Assembly: GCA_963662155.1 (NCBI GenBank)
Contig: OY759262.1
Coordinates: forward strand, 64,614,263 to 64,678,262
Origin: Lamellibrachia columna
Lineage: Eukaryota > Annelida > Polychaeta > Sabellida > Siboglinidae
Reading direction: 5' to 3'
DNA: 64,000 nucleotides
The notes beneath the pieces were generated by a model. The model had not been told where the DNA came from. It saw only the letters and a program-made list of their open reading frames with translations, and ran no database searches. Below, piece by piece: positions 35,235 to 47,452 of the stretch (positions within the stretch are counted from its first letter, which is position 1; the number at the start of each line of letters is the position of its first letter). A program made the position numbers and the translations under genes.

Positions 35235-35606
35235 TCCCACAATGGGCTAAATATAGGACAACTGAGGAACAGCCAGTTAGAGTCATATGATGTCACATGA
35301 TCATGTCACTCGATGTCACATGCCTGTCTATATCTCATTGCATTTTATTGTTACTTTATTCAGGAGCAAACATACTTGATCTGATTTCATTGTAGTTTTA
35401 CTTGATTTGATTTGTATTAATTAGGATGTACTTATTTATTATTATGTATTTTTTATCAAATATGTTTATCGTGTTAGCACTTTTTATTACATTGATTACA
35501 TTTGATCAATCCTGTATTTATGCTCTCTCAACAGAATTTTTATTCCAGAGATATGTTGCTTTATAAATAAAAGTTACTATTATAATTTTATTATTATTTC
35601 TTGTAG

Positions 35607-35824
35607 ATGCTGACCAGTCGGTTGCCAGTGCCCGGGGGTGGGGTAGTCCCCCCTGAACGCCATGGGTGGGAGTACAAAGACCCCAGCAGACCCACTACCC
35701 CCTCCAGACCCGCTGTGTTACCCCTGACGCAAGGCCAGCAGGGGGTGTCTGGGGGGTCAGCCCCCTTCAGTCCAGCGAGCAGTTGCAGTTCCAACCCCTC
35801 AGTCGCTGCATCGTTCTTCGCCAG
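35607..35824 (+). CDS. KIF26: KIF26-family kinesin, internal coding exon ending at ASFFAR
   Basis: Internal exon of 218 bp between TTTCTTGTAG and the donor CAG|GTAAGT. It opens in phase 0 with an ATG codon that need not be a start. The frame is open throughout and hits TAA straddling the donor, so the exon end is well defined. The 72 codons give a Pro/Ser/Gly-rich linker (LPVPGGG, SRPTTPSRP, PFSPASSCSS) ending PSVAASFFA plus the first two bases of an Arg codon. From family knowledge, KIF26A and KIF26B carry a nearly identical S-x-AASFF-x-R segment just before AAQKL, and the next exon here supplies exactly that continuation. KIF26 kinesins bind microtubules but have a diverged, ATPase-deficient motor, and act in cell adhesion, migration and signalling. 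The high GC content contrasts sharply with the AT-rich flanks. Confidence 0.88.
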
Positions 35825-35899
35825 GTAAGTTTTGTTTATCTCACAGGTGGAGGTGGGAGCTTGTTGGAGATGTTTTTATTTTCCAGGCCCCGTCCCCAT

Positions 35900-36030
35900 G
35901 ACACGAACCCCCTCCAAGACATGAACCCCCTCCATGACACGAACCCCCTCCAAGACACGAACCCCCTCCAAGACACGAACCCCTTCCATGACACGAACCC
36001 CCTCCATGACACGAACCCCCTCCAAGACAT
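35900..36030. repeat. Minisatellite, 18-bp unit, about 7 copies
   Basis: GACACGAACCCCCTCCAA with (A/T)GACA variants. It starts 76 bp after the KIF26 exon donor at 35825. Confidence 0.95.
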
Positions 36031-36356
36031 GAACTCCATCAACAATACAAATAAAGGAGACAATAATTGGGAAAAATATCTTTGATGAAAACAGAATGGG
36101 ACAGGGACGGGCCCAGGTAGGTGACAATTGATGGATTCTCGATAAGTCTTATTGTCCACTTGCATCTTTATCTTGTCGAATTCGACGAAAATCACGTTAA
36201 ATATCTTCCTTTAAATTTCTTGATAAATCTCTTGTAAAATTTATTACTAAGTGTTGCTAAATCTCTTGTTAAAACTCTTGTTACATTGTCTAAAGAGAAG
36301 GGCATTCACCCTTCACTCTGTCATGATCTGGTGGTAGCTCAGGTCATGGGAAGTCT

Positions 36357-36960
36357 TTGACACACCTCAGGTCACCACAGCACTTCTGTGACATACCTTT
36401 GACACACCTGTGATAGATGTGACACACCTGTGATGTGTGTGACACACCTGTGATGGCTTTGGCACACTTGTGATGGCTGTGACACACCTGAGACAGCTGA
36501 CACATGTGACGGCTGTGACACACCTGTGATCGCTGTGACACCCATGATGACCGACACACCTGTGATGGTTGTGACACACCTGTGATGACTGTGACACACC
36601 TGTGGAGTCTGTGACACACCTGTGATGGCTGTTACACACTTGTGATGGCTGTGATACACCTGTGGTGGCTGTGACATGCCTGTCATGGCTGTGATACACC
36701 TGTTTTGGCTGTGACACGCTTGTGGCGGCTGTGACACACCAGTGATGGTTGTGACACACCTGTGGTGGCTGTGACACACCAGTGATGGCTGTGACGGCTG
36801 TGACACACTTGTAATGGCTGTGACACACCTGTCATGGTTATGACGGCTGTGACACATCTGACATGGTTATGACGGCTGTGACACATCTGACATGGCTGTG
36901 ACACATGTGTGATACACACACACGCGCACACACACACACCTATGACACCTGTGACAGCTG
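36357..36960. repeat. Minisatellite, about 21-bp degenerate unit
   Basis: GGCTGTGACACACCTGTGAT with many point and length variants; it passes into a short (CA)n run at 36914-36940. Confidence 0.95.
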
Positions 36961-37445
36961 TGGTGTTGGAACATGCACCTGATAAAGCCACAATGAACTA
37001 GGTGGTAACAAACTCCCTCTCACCACCCCCAACTGACACATCCCCAACGTCTGTGACCCCTACTGACACTCCCCTACCCCTGCGACACCAGCCACAGATA
37101 TTATGTGCTTTTATGTTTCCCCCTTTCACACTTGGGTTGGGTTTCCCCACCCACATGTTCCAGGGGTGTGATACCTGGGTAGGGTTGCCTACTTGTACAC
37201 AACCCATTCTCTATCCTCACCTGGGGTAATTGACTGCATGGCAAATTTGTTGACTGTGTATTGACTTTCACCAGCTGGGTCCAAGCCAGTACTAGGAAGT
37301 CACAGCACCCTTCAATGTGAAGGACCTATTGTGTGGCTGTGGGGTCTAAAGGCAGGAATAATGTGTTAGGGTTTGAAGTATAAGTAATGGACTCACTGCT
37401 TTGAGAGGCCATTCGCTAGAACTTGTTGCGGTGGTCACTTTGTCT

Positions 37446-37530
37446 TAATAATAATAATAGTTAACTTATATGGCACCTATATCCTCAGGAACCTGAGCTC
37501 AGAGGCACAACAAAACCAGTTTGAAGTGTT
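37446..37530 (+). repeat. Dispersed repeat A, 5' fragment
   Basis: TAATAATAATAATAGTTAAC, TATATGGCACCTATATCCTC, then AACCTGAGCTCAGAGGCACA and a CAACAAAACC tail, the same order as 14936-15030. Confidence 0.65.
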
Positions 37531-37605
37531 TAAACAGTCTCTTTAAATACATATAATACTTTATTTTGGCAGTTAAGGTGTTACAATGGTCCAATTATGT
37601 AGGAC

Positions 37606-37705
37606 TCTTTACTGGAGGATCACTACTTTACTGGAGGACCACTACTTTACTGGAGGACCACTACTTTACTGGAGGACCACTACTTTACTGGAAGACTACT
37701 ACTTT
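37606..37705. repeat. Minisatellite, 19-bp unit, 5 copies
   Basis: CTTTACTGGAGGACCACTA; the last copy is diverged (GAAGACTACTA). Confidence 0.95.
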
Positions 37706-39631
37706 GAGGCACTGAAGTGTTGGCAGTTGGTTGTACATCATATGACATCACATGACTCTGGTTGATTAAGTTAACTTTGACCTACCACCATCTGTATAGG
37801 GGCATCAGGTTGTAACCCAAATGGGGGTCTAACCCTCACGTCCAAGGCTAATTCCAGGCAACAAAGCATGAATATTCAGGGTCATTAAGTGAGAGGGCCT
37901 GAAACCCTAGTAAGCCACAGAAACACAAGCCATCATTGTGTTGTGTGGGATAGAAACAATGACCACTGTTTATTGAATGATGAACGTTTAAATCTACACA
38001 TGTGAATGTATCGAATGTCAGTAGCACTTAATTGAATCGTGTTGCTGAATAGGATATACCAAACTGATTGTCTGTCATCAGTAACAGCGAAATCTAAACA
38101 GTACTTGTTTTTACCAGAAATTAATCGTGGATTTACAGTTGGAATTTAATATTTATGTAACACATCAGAAGAATTGTTTTAACGAACTAAAACGTATGCT
38201 GTAAAAAACTTGTTAGGGTAATCAGCTGTCAGTTTTACATCACCCCCCCATTAGTTCCATGTCTTGCCTATCAGCGTATCTCTATTGATTTGCTGTAGAA
38301 CGTAATTTAGCATCGATCATGTTTTTTTTCACTTATCAAAAGACTCGCTCGGCCATGACTTTATCTGTGTAACAATAACATCTTCGAGAAAATGCTCGTT
38401 ATGACAACTTCGCTTGAGTGAGCGCTGACTATCGATTTGATTCATTACGTACTACAGACGTACTCTACATTGCTACGAGATGAGAAAACTGTCCGGATCT
38501 TTAGTGGATGTGTCTGATCGTGCAGTTGTTCCCAGTCAGGGAGATTGTTGAGGAGTGCACACATCTGGGATTGATCTCCAACATCTTGTGTGTATCTGTA
38601 GCAGACTCGTGGTGGAAACATTAGAAGGCGGTTGTTGATCTGCGGAAATCTTTTTGTCTGATCCCGTTGTGTGCCATTCTGCCTTTTTTCCCTCTTTCAC
38701 TTCCATGTAATCACTTGTGATGTCAAACCCTCCGTGTAAGACCATATTTGCCAAGGACCTGGCTCTAAGGGGACTTCTCTAAGGGGACAGCTCTAATGAC
38801 TCAGCTCTAAGGGTCGAGGTAGAGTTGGTTCATTGGTGGCAGTTTTGAGGACTTGGCAGGGCTCCAGGATTTAGTGCTGTAGCCTGTCACTTATGGGTGA
38901 CATAAATAGTCCTTATTGGGTGAAGTGGTTAATTGCTATTGAATGAATGAATGAGTTATTGAGATGTGATGCGGAAAATCATTTAGATGATTATATCCGG
39001 GAATAGAAAAGTTCTTAAAAAACGACAAATAATGGGTTAATCGTTATAAATTTTTTTCTCACCTGTTTTCCTAATTTGATATCCCACAGAGTGAACTGAC
39101 CCCCAACAGAGTGACCTGACCCCAAGCAGAGTGACCTGGCCCTAAGCAGAGTAACCTGCCCCCCTGTAGCCCACCCTGTATGTAGGGTGGTGATACACCC
39201 AGCTGGACAATACTGCAGTCACATAATACGTGACTGTCTAACACAGAGGTGATGAACTGTAAAGGAAGGAGAAGAATATATCAGAGCTCTGCCTGTGATG
39301 TTTCATGCTTTCTGTAGTAGACTCACACCGAGCACATCCAGGCCTATGTAGAAGACCATCCCAGTGGAATCTTTATCTTGCCACTGACAATTGTTTGGAG
39401 TCCCATCTTGCTGTGAATCTACACCAGGATTACTATGTGGTCTGATAGCGGCGGCTGTACTTGTACTCACAAAAACAGCCGTCCTGCATTAGAATTAATG
39501 CTGATATTCCCAATCCCAGAAGCAATTTAGCGCTCCACTGCAATTGTTTTACATTACTGCTGCCTGGAGTACAGCTGAGTGGTGTGGAAGCCCACAAGGC
39601 TGACTCACGGTCTGCTGGCACACTTGAGGTG
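37706..39631. other. Intronic unique sequence
   Basis: 38340-38480 has more CpG (CTCGCTCGG, ATCGATT, ACGTACTACAGACG) than its surroundings and could be a non-coding conserved block. At 39093-39160 GAGTGACCTGACCCC repeats loosely. Confidence 0.45.
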
Positions 39632-39862
39632 CTCTATGGGACCATGTATGTGTGGACGAGACCATATGAATGTATAAGACCATATCTGTGACATTGTATA
39701 TAAGACCAGTGTGTATGGGACCATGATATTGTGTATGGGACCACGGTATTATGTGTAGGTTCTTGCCAATGTGTATGGGACCATGGTATTGTGTATGGGT
39801 CCATACCAATGTGCATAGGACCATGACATTGTGTTTGGGACTTTACCAGTGAGCATGGACCC
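39632..39862. repeat. Degenerate minisatellite around TGTGTATGGGACCAT
   Basis: Units of about 20 bp, with every second or third copy changed to CCAGTG or CCAATG; the order is irregular. Confidence 0.85.
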
Positions 39863-40408
39863 ATGATGGTGGAGCAATAGCCAGTGTTAGGGCATATTCC
39901 TATACCCCATTACATTTATGTTCTGCAAGAGTTGCATATATTGTAAAAAAATTATGTTCTCACAAATAATGTAGCATTTTATGCTACATTTGTAAAGGTA
40001 TACACATTCATAACATTAATATATGCGATATCGTATTCCTAACATGAAATTCCTTTCTATTAATATGAGATTATTATCAAGCTATATAAATGCATATGCC
40101 CCAGGCAAAGAAACCTATGAAATGTCACCCCCTATTGGCAACCTAGATGTCTCAATCAGTGCCTGTCACTGTATCAGGCTGTCAACCTAACTGTCACTCC
40201 CACTAGTTGACAAGTGTGAGTAGAGACTATATAATTAATCACTTGTTCATTGGCATGGTTCTGATAGTTTTGAGTGACTGACCCAGGGGTAGCCAAATTT
40301 CTTTGAATGGTCAGTGATAGCCAAATGGAATGTTGCACTGATGGACCTTGATCTGGAGTACAACAACACAGTGTGGAGCGACCTTGTAGTTGCTGCTTCC
40401 ATCCAACG

Positions 40409-40491
40409 ATGACTGGTGGTGATGATGATGATGATGACTGGTGATGACGATTATGACTGGTGATGATGATGACTGGTGATGATGATGATAA
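40409..40491. repeat. (GAT)n-based array with ATGACTGGTG
   Basis: Runs of GATGAT punctuated by GACTGGTGATGA. Confidence 0.9.
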
Positions 40492-40902
40492 GGCTTTCAC
40501 ACTACCATTATTGTAGAATTACAACACATTGTTGCTCTCTGGTGCAACACCCCCCCACTGTTGACCACCGAATCACCAGACTTTCTTGTAAACATCTGCA
40601 TCATATTTTCTCTCTACACCTGCTGACCACTCCTTCAAATAGCTCATGTCTGTTCACCCCTGGTCAGCTGTACAGTCTTTGATTATTCCAAATACTGGAC
40701 ATCTCTGACTTGAGAGAATGTGGCCACCAGCAGTGACCATGTCCAGTTATGAGCACCACTGGTCACTTTCTCCTTGGTCAGGGCATTAGGGCAGTCTGGC
40801 CACATTCCAAGGTACTTATTGGTGTTTGATTGGGAGACTTAGCCGGGTTCAGCTGTTGATCATAGGCTAGTCACAGGGCTAATAGGACAAATTGAATAAG
40901 CA

Positions 40903-40990
40903 GACACAGTAGCTGGGAGGGGGATAGAGAAAGGGACCAACTCACAGGCACAGTAGCTGGGAGGGGGATAGAGAAAGGGACCAACTCATA
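40903..40990. repeat. Two copies of a 44-bp unit
   Basis: CACAGTAGCTGGGAGGGGGA, TAGAGAAAGGGACCAACTCA and a 4-base spacer, identical over more than 40 bp. Confidence 0.95.
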
Positions 40991-42224
40991 AACAGAGTAA
41001 AGAACATGTGACAATTATCATACCTGTAATGTGTGAATAGCTTAACTAGTATGTGCAGTCGATTCAATAAAATAGTGTGCATTTAAAAAAATCATTGAAT
41101 TATTAACTTTTATCATTCGATCAGGTAACTTGAGAAAGTGTAAATAGCAGTATGTAATATTACATACGTATGGAAGTTTATTATTTTTGTGACCTCATTT
41201 TATCTTGTAAGTTTATTTTGTGATATTTCTCCTGTAGGTCTGTTTCCATTCACCACTGTCATTCAGTCATGTGCGTCCCTTATGACTGGCTCTATCTAGA
41301 GAACAGTTGACTCAGTTTTGTGACATCCAACACTGAAAAGCTAGTGAGAATTATCTGTTGATGGGGCATTTATGATAGTGGTTAACTGCAGAGCTGGCAG
41401 CTGTTGTGGGATGTTTCTACATTCCTCCAGGCAGCCTCTGATAAAGACATCAAGACTAATAAAGCAGGCCCGTTGCTCCAATGCTGATGAAGGCAGCTCT
41501 GTAATCTCATTTACCTGGCATTGAACAGCCTCCGCAGCCTCTGCATCCTAATGCTTCTGACCCAATCCCTATGTTGACAACCTCCGCTGCATGTGGGAAA
41601 GCAGGAAATACTTCTCCTGTTAGTTGACTTTAAGAGAACACCAATGTTTGGTTATTTGAAGCTGTCAAAGAGTTTGGGAGGAAAAGAAACCGATAAACCC
41701 AAGTTTTTGTGATTACTACTTAGTATTGTCCCATTGGGACTATATACAAGCCCCCAACCCCCAAGGCCCCAACCCCCAAGGCCCCAACCCCTTGACCCTA
41801 TACAAAGGGGTACTATTCCATACGGAGAGTTAAATTGAAACAGCCAGCAGTAGGATACTATATGAAAGATGGACGATATGTTTCTTGCATGTTAGACACA
41901 ATTGCATGACTGCATTTTGACAGGATTCTTAGATTACTTTGAATTTTGAGATTGATGACCTATGATTGATCTGCTTATGTGAATTGAATGAAAATTTATC
42001 ATTGTATTTGTATTGAAGTGAAGTCATTAGATGTTACTATTGCCAGAATTGATGGGTTGTTCCTGGAAGGACCTGCATTCTCATCAGTTATTTAAGTAGT
42101 TAATTTTTCTGACTAGCCTTGCGATCTTTCACTTTAGTCAGTCTCTGCACTGACAGTTTGTGTCAAACTTATCCCTTCTGCTGCCCATGATTCCTTATAG
42201 TATTGCCAGGTGGTTTGACTGGGG
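40991..42224. other. Intronic unique sequence
   Basis: Only the short C-rich tandem at 41752 is notable. Confidence 0.5.
41752..41791. repeat. Short C-rich tandem, 17-bp unit
   Basis: CCCCAACCCCCAAGGCC twice and a half. Confidence 0.9.
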
Positions 42225-42310
42225 TAAGATCACTATTTACTAGGTTCATGTCATGCGAATGAAGTGCCGGTGATTTTGAGACAGTCCCTCTGCTGGGAAT
42301 GTTTTGCTGT
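42225..42310 (+). repeat. Dispersed repeat C, copy 1
   Basis: TAGGTTCATGTCATGCGAAT, GAAGTGCCGGTGATTTTGAG and GGGAATGTTTTG; a second copy is at 58105-58200. Confidence 0.5.
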
Positions 42311-42740
42311 CTGGAAAGTAATTTTGTTAAGAGGAATATAGCCATGTTAAGAGGAATATAGCCATGTTATAGGACATTTATACTGTTTCCAAATAAAAAT
42401 GTCTAGTTGATGTCTAGTAACATATGCATGTGTCAGTGACTGTAGGCTCAAGAAGACGACATAGCAGTTTGGGATGTCATTTGATGGGAGGGGAGCAATA
42501 AATTCAGTCAGGTTTACTGAAAGAATAAATATCAACACAGTTGATTTTCAGAAGATTTATTGTATAAATTTAAGAATAACATTAAAAAAAAATTAACATT
42601 GTCGCCACTGGGAAAATAAATAGTGACCTGTCCCCCACTCATTATATTTCAAACATATTGTGGCTTTATAATTGGGGAAGGAGAATGTTTTCCCCAAAAT
42701 TGGGAAGGGATGGGAACCTAACAACTAAATACTTGTTATT

Positions 42741-43145
42741 ATATTTTCTATGAGACCAGGAGACTAAAAGGGGAACAAATAGAAGTATTTAAAATAGTGA
42801 ATGGTTATGAGGATGTTGACAGGAATATGTTCTTCAAACTTAAAGAAGGCAGTAGAACCAGAGGACACAAAGCAGCATTAGTTAAGGAGCAGTGTAGGTT
42901 GGACATGAGAAAGTACTCTTTCTCACAGAGGGTGGGTGATAAATGAATGGAACAAACTGCCAAATGATTGTGTTAATGCTAGTAGTGTGAATATGTTTAA
43001 AAATAGAATTGACAGATATCTAATAAGGGCAGGCTACGCATAGATGAGAAAATTGTTAGACTCTCATAAGCCAATGGCTTCCTTATCCACTTGACACCTG
43101 GAACTTGTTGTTTGGGATGGCAATCTTGTTAAATCTTTAAAATGT
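42741..43145 (+). pseudogene. CR1/Rex-like LINE, ORF2 3' end plus 3' UTR
   Basis: The longest copy of this family. From 42743 it reads IFYETRRLKGEQIEVFKIVN, GYEDVDRNMFFKLKEGSRTR, GHKAALVKEQCRLDMRKYSF, SQRVGDK and a stop; after a one-base shift it continues NEWNKLPNDCVNASS, then VNMFKNRIDRYLIRAG and its natural stop near 43043. The following 100 bases (CTCATAAGCCAATGGCTTCC, then GGCAATCTTGTTAAA) are the family 3' UTR, shared with 52888-53060. Truncated at the 5' end, as is usual for LINEs. Confidence 0.9.
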
Positions 43146-43559
43146 GCCCAGTGTGTGTGGGTACAGGTTTTAGAAGTGTCTGTTGTACTCAAATTCTTGT
43201 TGGGTAATGTTAGCTGTTTTAACTGATCCAGTTCTGCTTACTGTTGATAAAGATACCTTGATAAACTTTATTTATAATATTTGAATACATTTTTATCAAG
43301 TCTTTATCTAAATTTGACATTTCAACCACTGCATTCAGTATATGGCAGTATGTGATCATCAAAGCGAGTTGACTAAGAAAGATCATGAAGTCGTGTCTTG
43401 CTCGAGTATGTGAACTCTTTCTTACTCACTAGGAGTTGTTGCTGTCAGTGCTGCCATCTGGAGAACCTGAGTCAAAAAAATTCATAAAAACAATTTTTTT
43501 AAAGATTAAACAAAACAAATAGTCCGTTTCACCACAATGTTTAACAAGTTTGCCATGTT

Positions 43560-43790
43560 TTGTCCTCTGAGAATGAATACTTATGTCTGTCTTGTTGCTT
43601 CACTAACGTTACTTCATGTCCTGTAGTTCATTTATCTTTCCTATGTGAGAAAAAATACTTCTGTCAATAGTTTCATAACGAAGTCATGTTGAAAACACTA
43701 TTTGACCTGAAGCCACATTCTTTTCGGTGCTTTTCATAACTAAGGTTTCTCAGTTCAGCGCATCTCAGAGTATTTAAACAGGCCGAGGTA
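43560..43790 (-). pseudogene. CR1/Rex-like LINE 3' fragment, heavily degraded
   Basis: The minus strand contains IDRSIF, then after a shift TGHEVTLVKQQDRHKYSFSE, aligning with the RGHKAALVKEQCRLDMRKYS block at 42741-43145. It lies 415 bp away from that copy and in inverted orientation, so two independent insertions or a rearranged pair. Confidence 0.75.
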
Positions 43791-44099
43791 TTGATCATAC
43801 ATGTTTTTTATCTGCAGTGCCAGATTGACACTATCTGACTTCTTATTCGGGAGTGACACTATCGCAACAAAGAGCGCAGTGTCAATCCAGGACGTGATAA
43901 TTGCGCCACTTGGGAGGTTCCTTGATAAAGCCACTCGTCTTTTCTACAATCTATTCTTCCTAGCAGATTCCTGGCAGAATTCTGATTGCGCAGGCTTTCG
44001 GCATTGGTTATATTCCAAGTTGGTCTATGCGGTAGGGCTCTCTGTCCATGAATCATCATGGTATTTACGATCTTTTTGTTTCTAGATAACAAAATGCAT

Positions 44100-44560
44100 A
44101 TACTTTGGGGCACAGTAGTACAATGAATGGAATGTTGGACTCGCAGTCAAGAGAACCTGGGTTCAAATACTTTTGGTGCCATTTTGAAGCTTTGGCAATC
44201 TTGTTCGTTCCGCATTGCCTTAGTTCACTCGACTGTTTTAGTGAGTACATGACTACAGACAGTATGTATATGTGAAAGAATAGTCTTCATGCAGTAATTG
44301 CAGCATGGCTTAATGCTTTCCATAAAAGTTCAGTTGGTGTTGGCAGGAACAGGTCTGCCAGGGGGTGAATTGTGAAGGAACAGGTCTGTCAGGGGTGAAG
44401 TGTGAAGGAACATATCTATCAGGGGGTGAAGTGTAAAGGAACAGGTCTGCCAGGGGGTGAAGTGTGAAGGAACAAGTCTGCCAGGGGTGAAGTGTAAAGG
44501 AACAGGTCTGCCAGGGGGTGAAGTGTGAATCACTTTGAACAGTCCCCATAACACCTTCCA
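44100..44560 (+). mobile_element. SINE family 1, nearly full, body segment amplified
   Basis: The head GGGGCACAGTAGTACAATGA at 44109 has a B-box GGGTTCAAATAC at 44159. The body has a diverged TCACTCGACTG...GTGAGTACATGAC segment, then six 31-bp units around AACAGGTCTGCCAGGGGGTG (44346-44528), and the tail CACTTTGAACAGTCC. It lies 150 bp ahead of a family 2 copy in the same orientation. Confidence 0.8.
44346..44528 (+). repeat. Minisatellite, 31-bp unit, 6 copies, inside a SINE body
   Basis: GGAACAGGTCTGCCAGGGGG then TGAAGTGTGAA. Other family 1 copies have one unit (12361) or two (7015). Confidence 0.95.
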
Positions 44561-44709
44561 GTCAATGAAATGTGTCAGGATTGTGCAGTTTATATTGTGC
44601 TCATAGAGAATTTACTTCTGAATAAATCCTTTGTTTAATAGTCGAGATTTGTGTGAGAGTATTAGTATCAATGTGAGGGCATATGAGGACTCTCGAGGTG
44701 GTCAGTTCT

Positions 44710-44975
44710 TGTGAGGCGCAGTAGCTCAGCAGTTAGAGCACCAGACTGTCGGTTGAGGGGACCAAGGTTTTAATCCGCCTGTTGCAGTTTTGAAACTTGG
44801 ACAATTTCATGCACCTCACTTTGCCAGTGTCTTTTGGTAGAGACACTAAAAGTTGTTTGTCGCTTCTCCCTGGTGTCTGTCGCTTCTCCCTGGTGTCTAT
44901 GCCAGGGGAAGTAAAAGATTCTACATGGGGGTAAATGTGTAACCTGTGGTGATCTCTGCCTGTAAAACTGACTAA
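44710..44975 (+). mobile_element. SINE family 2, best-preserved copy
   Basis: The head GGCGCAGTAGCTCAGCAGTT (A box) is followed by AAGGTTTTAATCC in the B-box position, then the body TTTCATGCACCTCACTTTGC, CAGTGTCTTTTGGTAGAGAC, a duplicated GTCGCTTCTCCCTGGTGTCT, GCCAGGGGAAGTAAAAGA and GGGGTAAATGTGTAACCTGT. It gives the reference layout for the family 2 copies at 19815, 25030 and 30990. Confidence 0.85.
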
Positions 44976-46829
44976 AACTAAAACATAGACGGGTCTATCA
45001 TAAGATAAGATATAAGAAGTATGACTGAGCACGTTTCTGTGATTTAGCAAACGAAACTTTGGCAGTTGTCACATAGAAATTTACACAATGGTAACGTGAT
45101 CAAGTATGGTGCCATCTCGCATGTAACTACACCTAACGTTTAACCAGAATTAAATTCTGCCATTGACTAGATAATTTTTCATGTGGTATAAATGCTACTT
45201 TGTTTATATCTGAAATAGGCCAATGATGACTAGTTGGAGTTCTGCGTTTTTAGAACATGTGATTGACATATCTGTGTTAACACAGATGACAAACTGCCAT
45301 GTCATTGTGTAATGTGATCCCATATAAAACTTCTGCACAGAATATCTGTAAGTTGCTACATTTCAAATGAATTCCATCAAGAGTTTTATAAGAATGTAAG
45401 GATACGTTATATACAGCGGAAAAGTACGTGGAAGAATTATATGAAGGAGTAAAGGGTTAATCTTGTTGCTGTTTTTGTTGAAATTGGTGTCAGGGGTTAA
45501 CGTATTGATGTAGGCGAGGATTATTGCACCAATGAATTGTGTTTGAATATTGCTGTGGGTAGAGGGTTAATGTCATGCCTTGCAATGAGATTAGGATGGC
45601 TCTGGATTAATTAAGTTTGTGACTGTGCATAGTGTAAAGGGTTAAGGTATTAAGGCAGGGATGAGGATTAAGTAGGGACTCATTAGGAGTCCTATCCTGG
45701 GATTAAGGACTTGTGTCAGCAGTGGGAGGATGTGGGAAGATGTTTCGGTTGCCCAGATCCCAGGGATCATTACCTGGGATTATTTATATTATGAGAAGCA
45801 ATCCATTTTTTTATTATTTAAATTAAATTAAATCGTTACCCTGTTAGGATATTCATTTGATATCTTTGCCATTCAATTGTTGTGGCAATGATGCAATATC
45901 AACTTTATGGAAAGAATAAGTTATGAGACCAGACGATAATGTCGAGATTTTTCTTTATTTTGTAGGTATTTAGCAAGCAATGATTGTTTTTACTAACCCA
46001 TGTTCATCTCATCTGTACTTTGATAAGGATATTGCATCCCTTCTAAACAAAACATAAATATCATCCCATAACCTGGAGTTTTTAGAATCCTAACAAAATG
46101 CACCCTCAAAAATACTAAGAGAAACCTCAGTCTGCTCACAAACACTGCCGAGGAAGGATCACGGTAAGAAGACACGCCATTGTGCTTACACTGCTGGGAG
46201 TCCACAGAGTTACAATTGAGCAACATTCTTTTGTACAATGGCGCCGACAGTGCAGGCTGATCACAATGGTGTTTACTGCTGCAGTTGTCAATATTCCGAT
46301 GTGTAATCACGCATAATGACGTTTAATACCTGTATATACCTGTCATTCTATAAACTGATACACATCTGATCAGCTCAGTTGGGATTGGTGATTGCAGTTT
46401 ATAAGTTAATTCAGACTTAGAGAAGGGTTACCTCCTGTTGCAAATTGCAATTGTCTGATGGGAGCGATTAGATAAGACAGTAGAAAGCAATGCAGGTGGG
46501 CAGATTCAGGTGCGTTAATCACTTCATTATATCTTACCTGTGACCTGTGAATGAACAAAACTTGACATTATATATGTTTATCATTATATATAAGTATCAT
46601 CTCAGTGGGGGGTCCAGGTGTGTTGGTGACAAGATTATGTTGTGCCTGTGTGTGGGTAAACATAGGTGTTGTTGCATAAGTGTATTGTGAATAAATTGCC
46701 ATCTCTGGGGAGGTCAGTGTGTTAATGACAAGATCATGATACTGTACAACTGTAAACTTACGTAAGAATATATTTTATGAACCGTCTTGCTGACCTTGTC
46801 TGTGACATTACTAGGTGCAGTGTAAGTAG
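44976..46829. other. Intronic unique sequence
   Basis: Several loosely similar GGGTTAA-containing segments (45450-45680) hint at a very old tandem repeat; no gene seen. Confidence 0.45.
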
Positions 46830-47452
46830 TGGGGTCAGTGCCCTCGTACGTTACAGGGTGGGGTCAGTGCCCTCGTACGTTACAGGTTACATGGTGCTCT
46901 CCTATGGGAGTTATCCCTTCCCACGTTACAGGGTGCCCTGCTACTTGGGTTATCCCCTCCTACGTTACAGGGTGCCCTGCTACTTGGGTTATCCCCTCCT
47001 ACGTTACAGGTTACAGGGTGCCCTGCTACTTGGGTTATCTCCTCCTACGTTACAGGTTACATGGTGCCCTGCTACTTGGGTTATCCCCTCCTATGTTACA
47101 GGTTACAGGGTGCCCTGCTACTTGGGTTATCCCCTCCTACGTTACAGGGTGCCCTGCTACTTGGGTTATCCCCTCCTATGTTACAGGTTACAGGGTGCCC
47201 TGCTACTTGGGTTATCCCCTCCTACGTTACAGGTTACAGGGTGCCCTGCTACTTGGGTTATCCCCTCCTATGTTACAGGTTACAGGGTGCCCTGCTACTT
47301 GGGTTATCCCCTCCTATGTTACAGGTTACAGGGTGCCCTGCTACTTGGGTTATCCCCTCCTACGTTACAGGGTGCCCTGCTACTTGGGTTATCCCCTCCT
47401 ATGTTACAGGTTACAGGGTGCCCTGCTACTTGGGTTATCCCCTCCTACATAG
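46830..47452. repeat. Minisatellite, 39-bp unit with optional 8-bp insert, about 13 copies
   Basis: GTTACAGGGTGCCCTGCTAC then TTGGGTTATCCCCTCCTAC. Many units carry an extra GTTACAG. The first two units are a shorter GGGGTCAGTGCCCTCGTAC form. Confidence 0.97.

Larger units (their letters stand above)
26173..35606 (+). other. KIF26: KIF26 intron, 9,434 bp
   Basis: GT...AG intron between the first two visible exons, phase 0. It contains a TIR element at 26223-26608, an (AATC)n patch, a 38-bp triplication at 28596, a large 37-bp minisatellite at 28790-29804, a LINE 3' end at 30150-30335, a minus-strand SINE at 30990-31200, a 25-bp minisatellite at 33044-33634 and several short tandem arrays. No further exon with both good splice sites and protein-like coding was seen. 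Confidence 0.7.

Noticed and set aside
36344..36991. Several minus-strand frames rich in Cys-His (CHSHHRCV), resembling zinc-binding repeats
   Set aside because: They are the 21-bp GTGACACACCTGTGATGGCT array read in three frames; spacing is dictated by the unit, not by a fold.
43801..44085. 94-codon plus-strand frame
   Set aside because: Lies next to a LINE fragment, no homology seen, no splice or promoter context.
44713..44785. Functional tRNA gene
   Set aside because: A- and B-box-like sequences are present but the acceptor and T arms do not pair; the SINE body follows directly.
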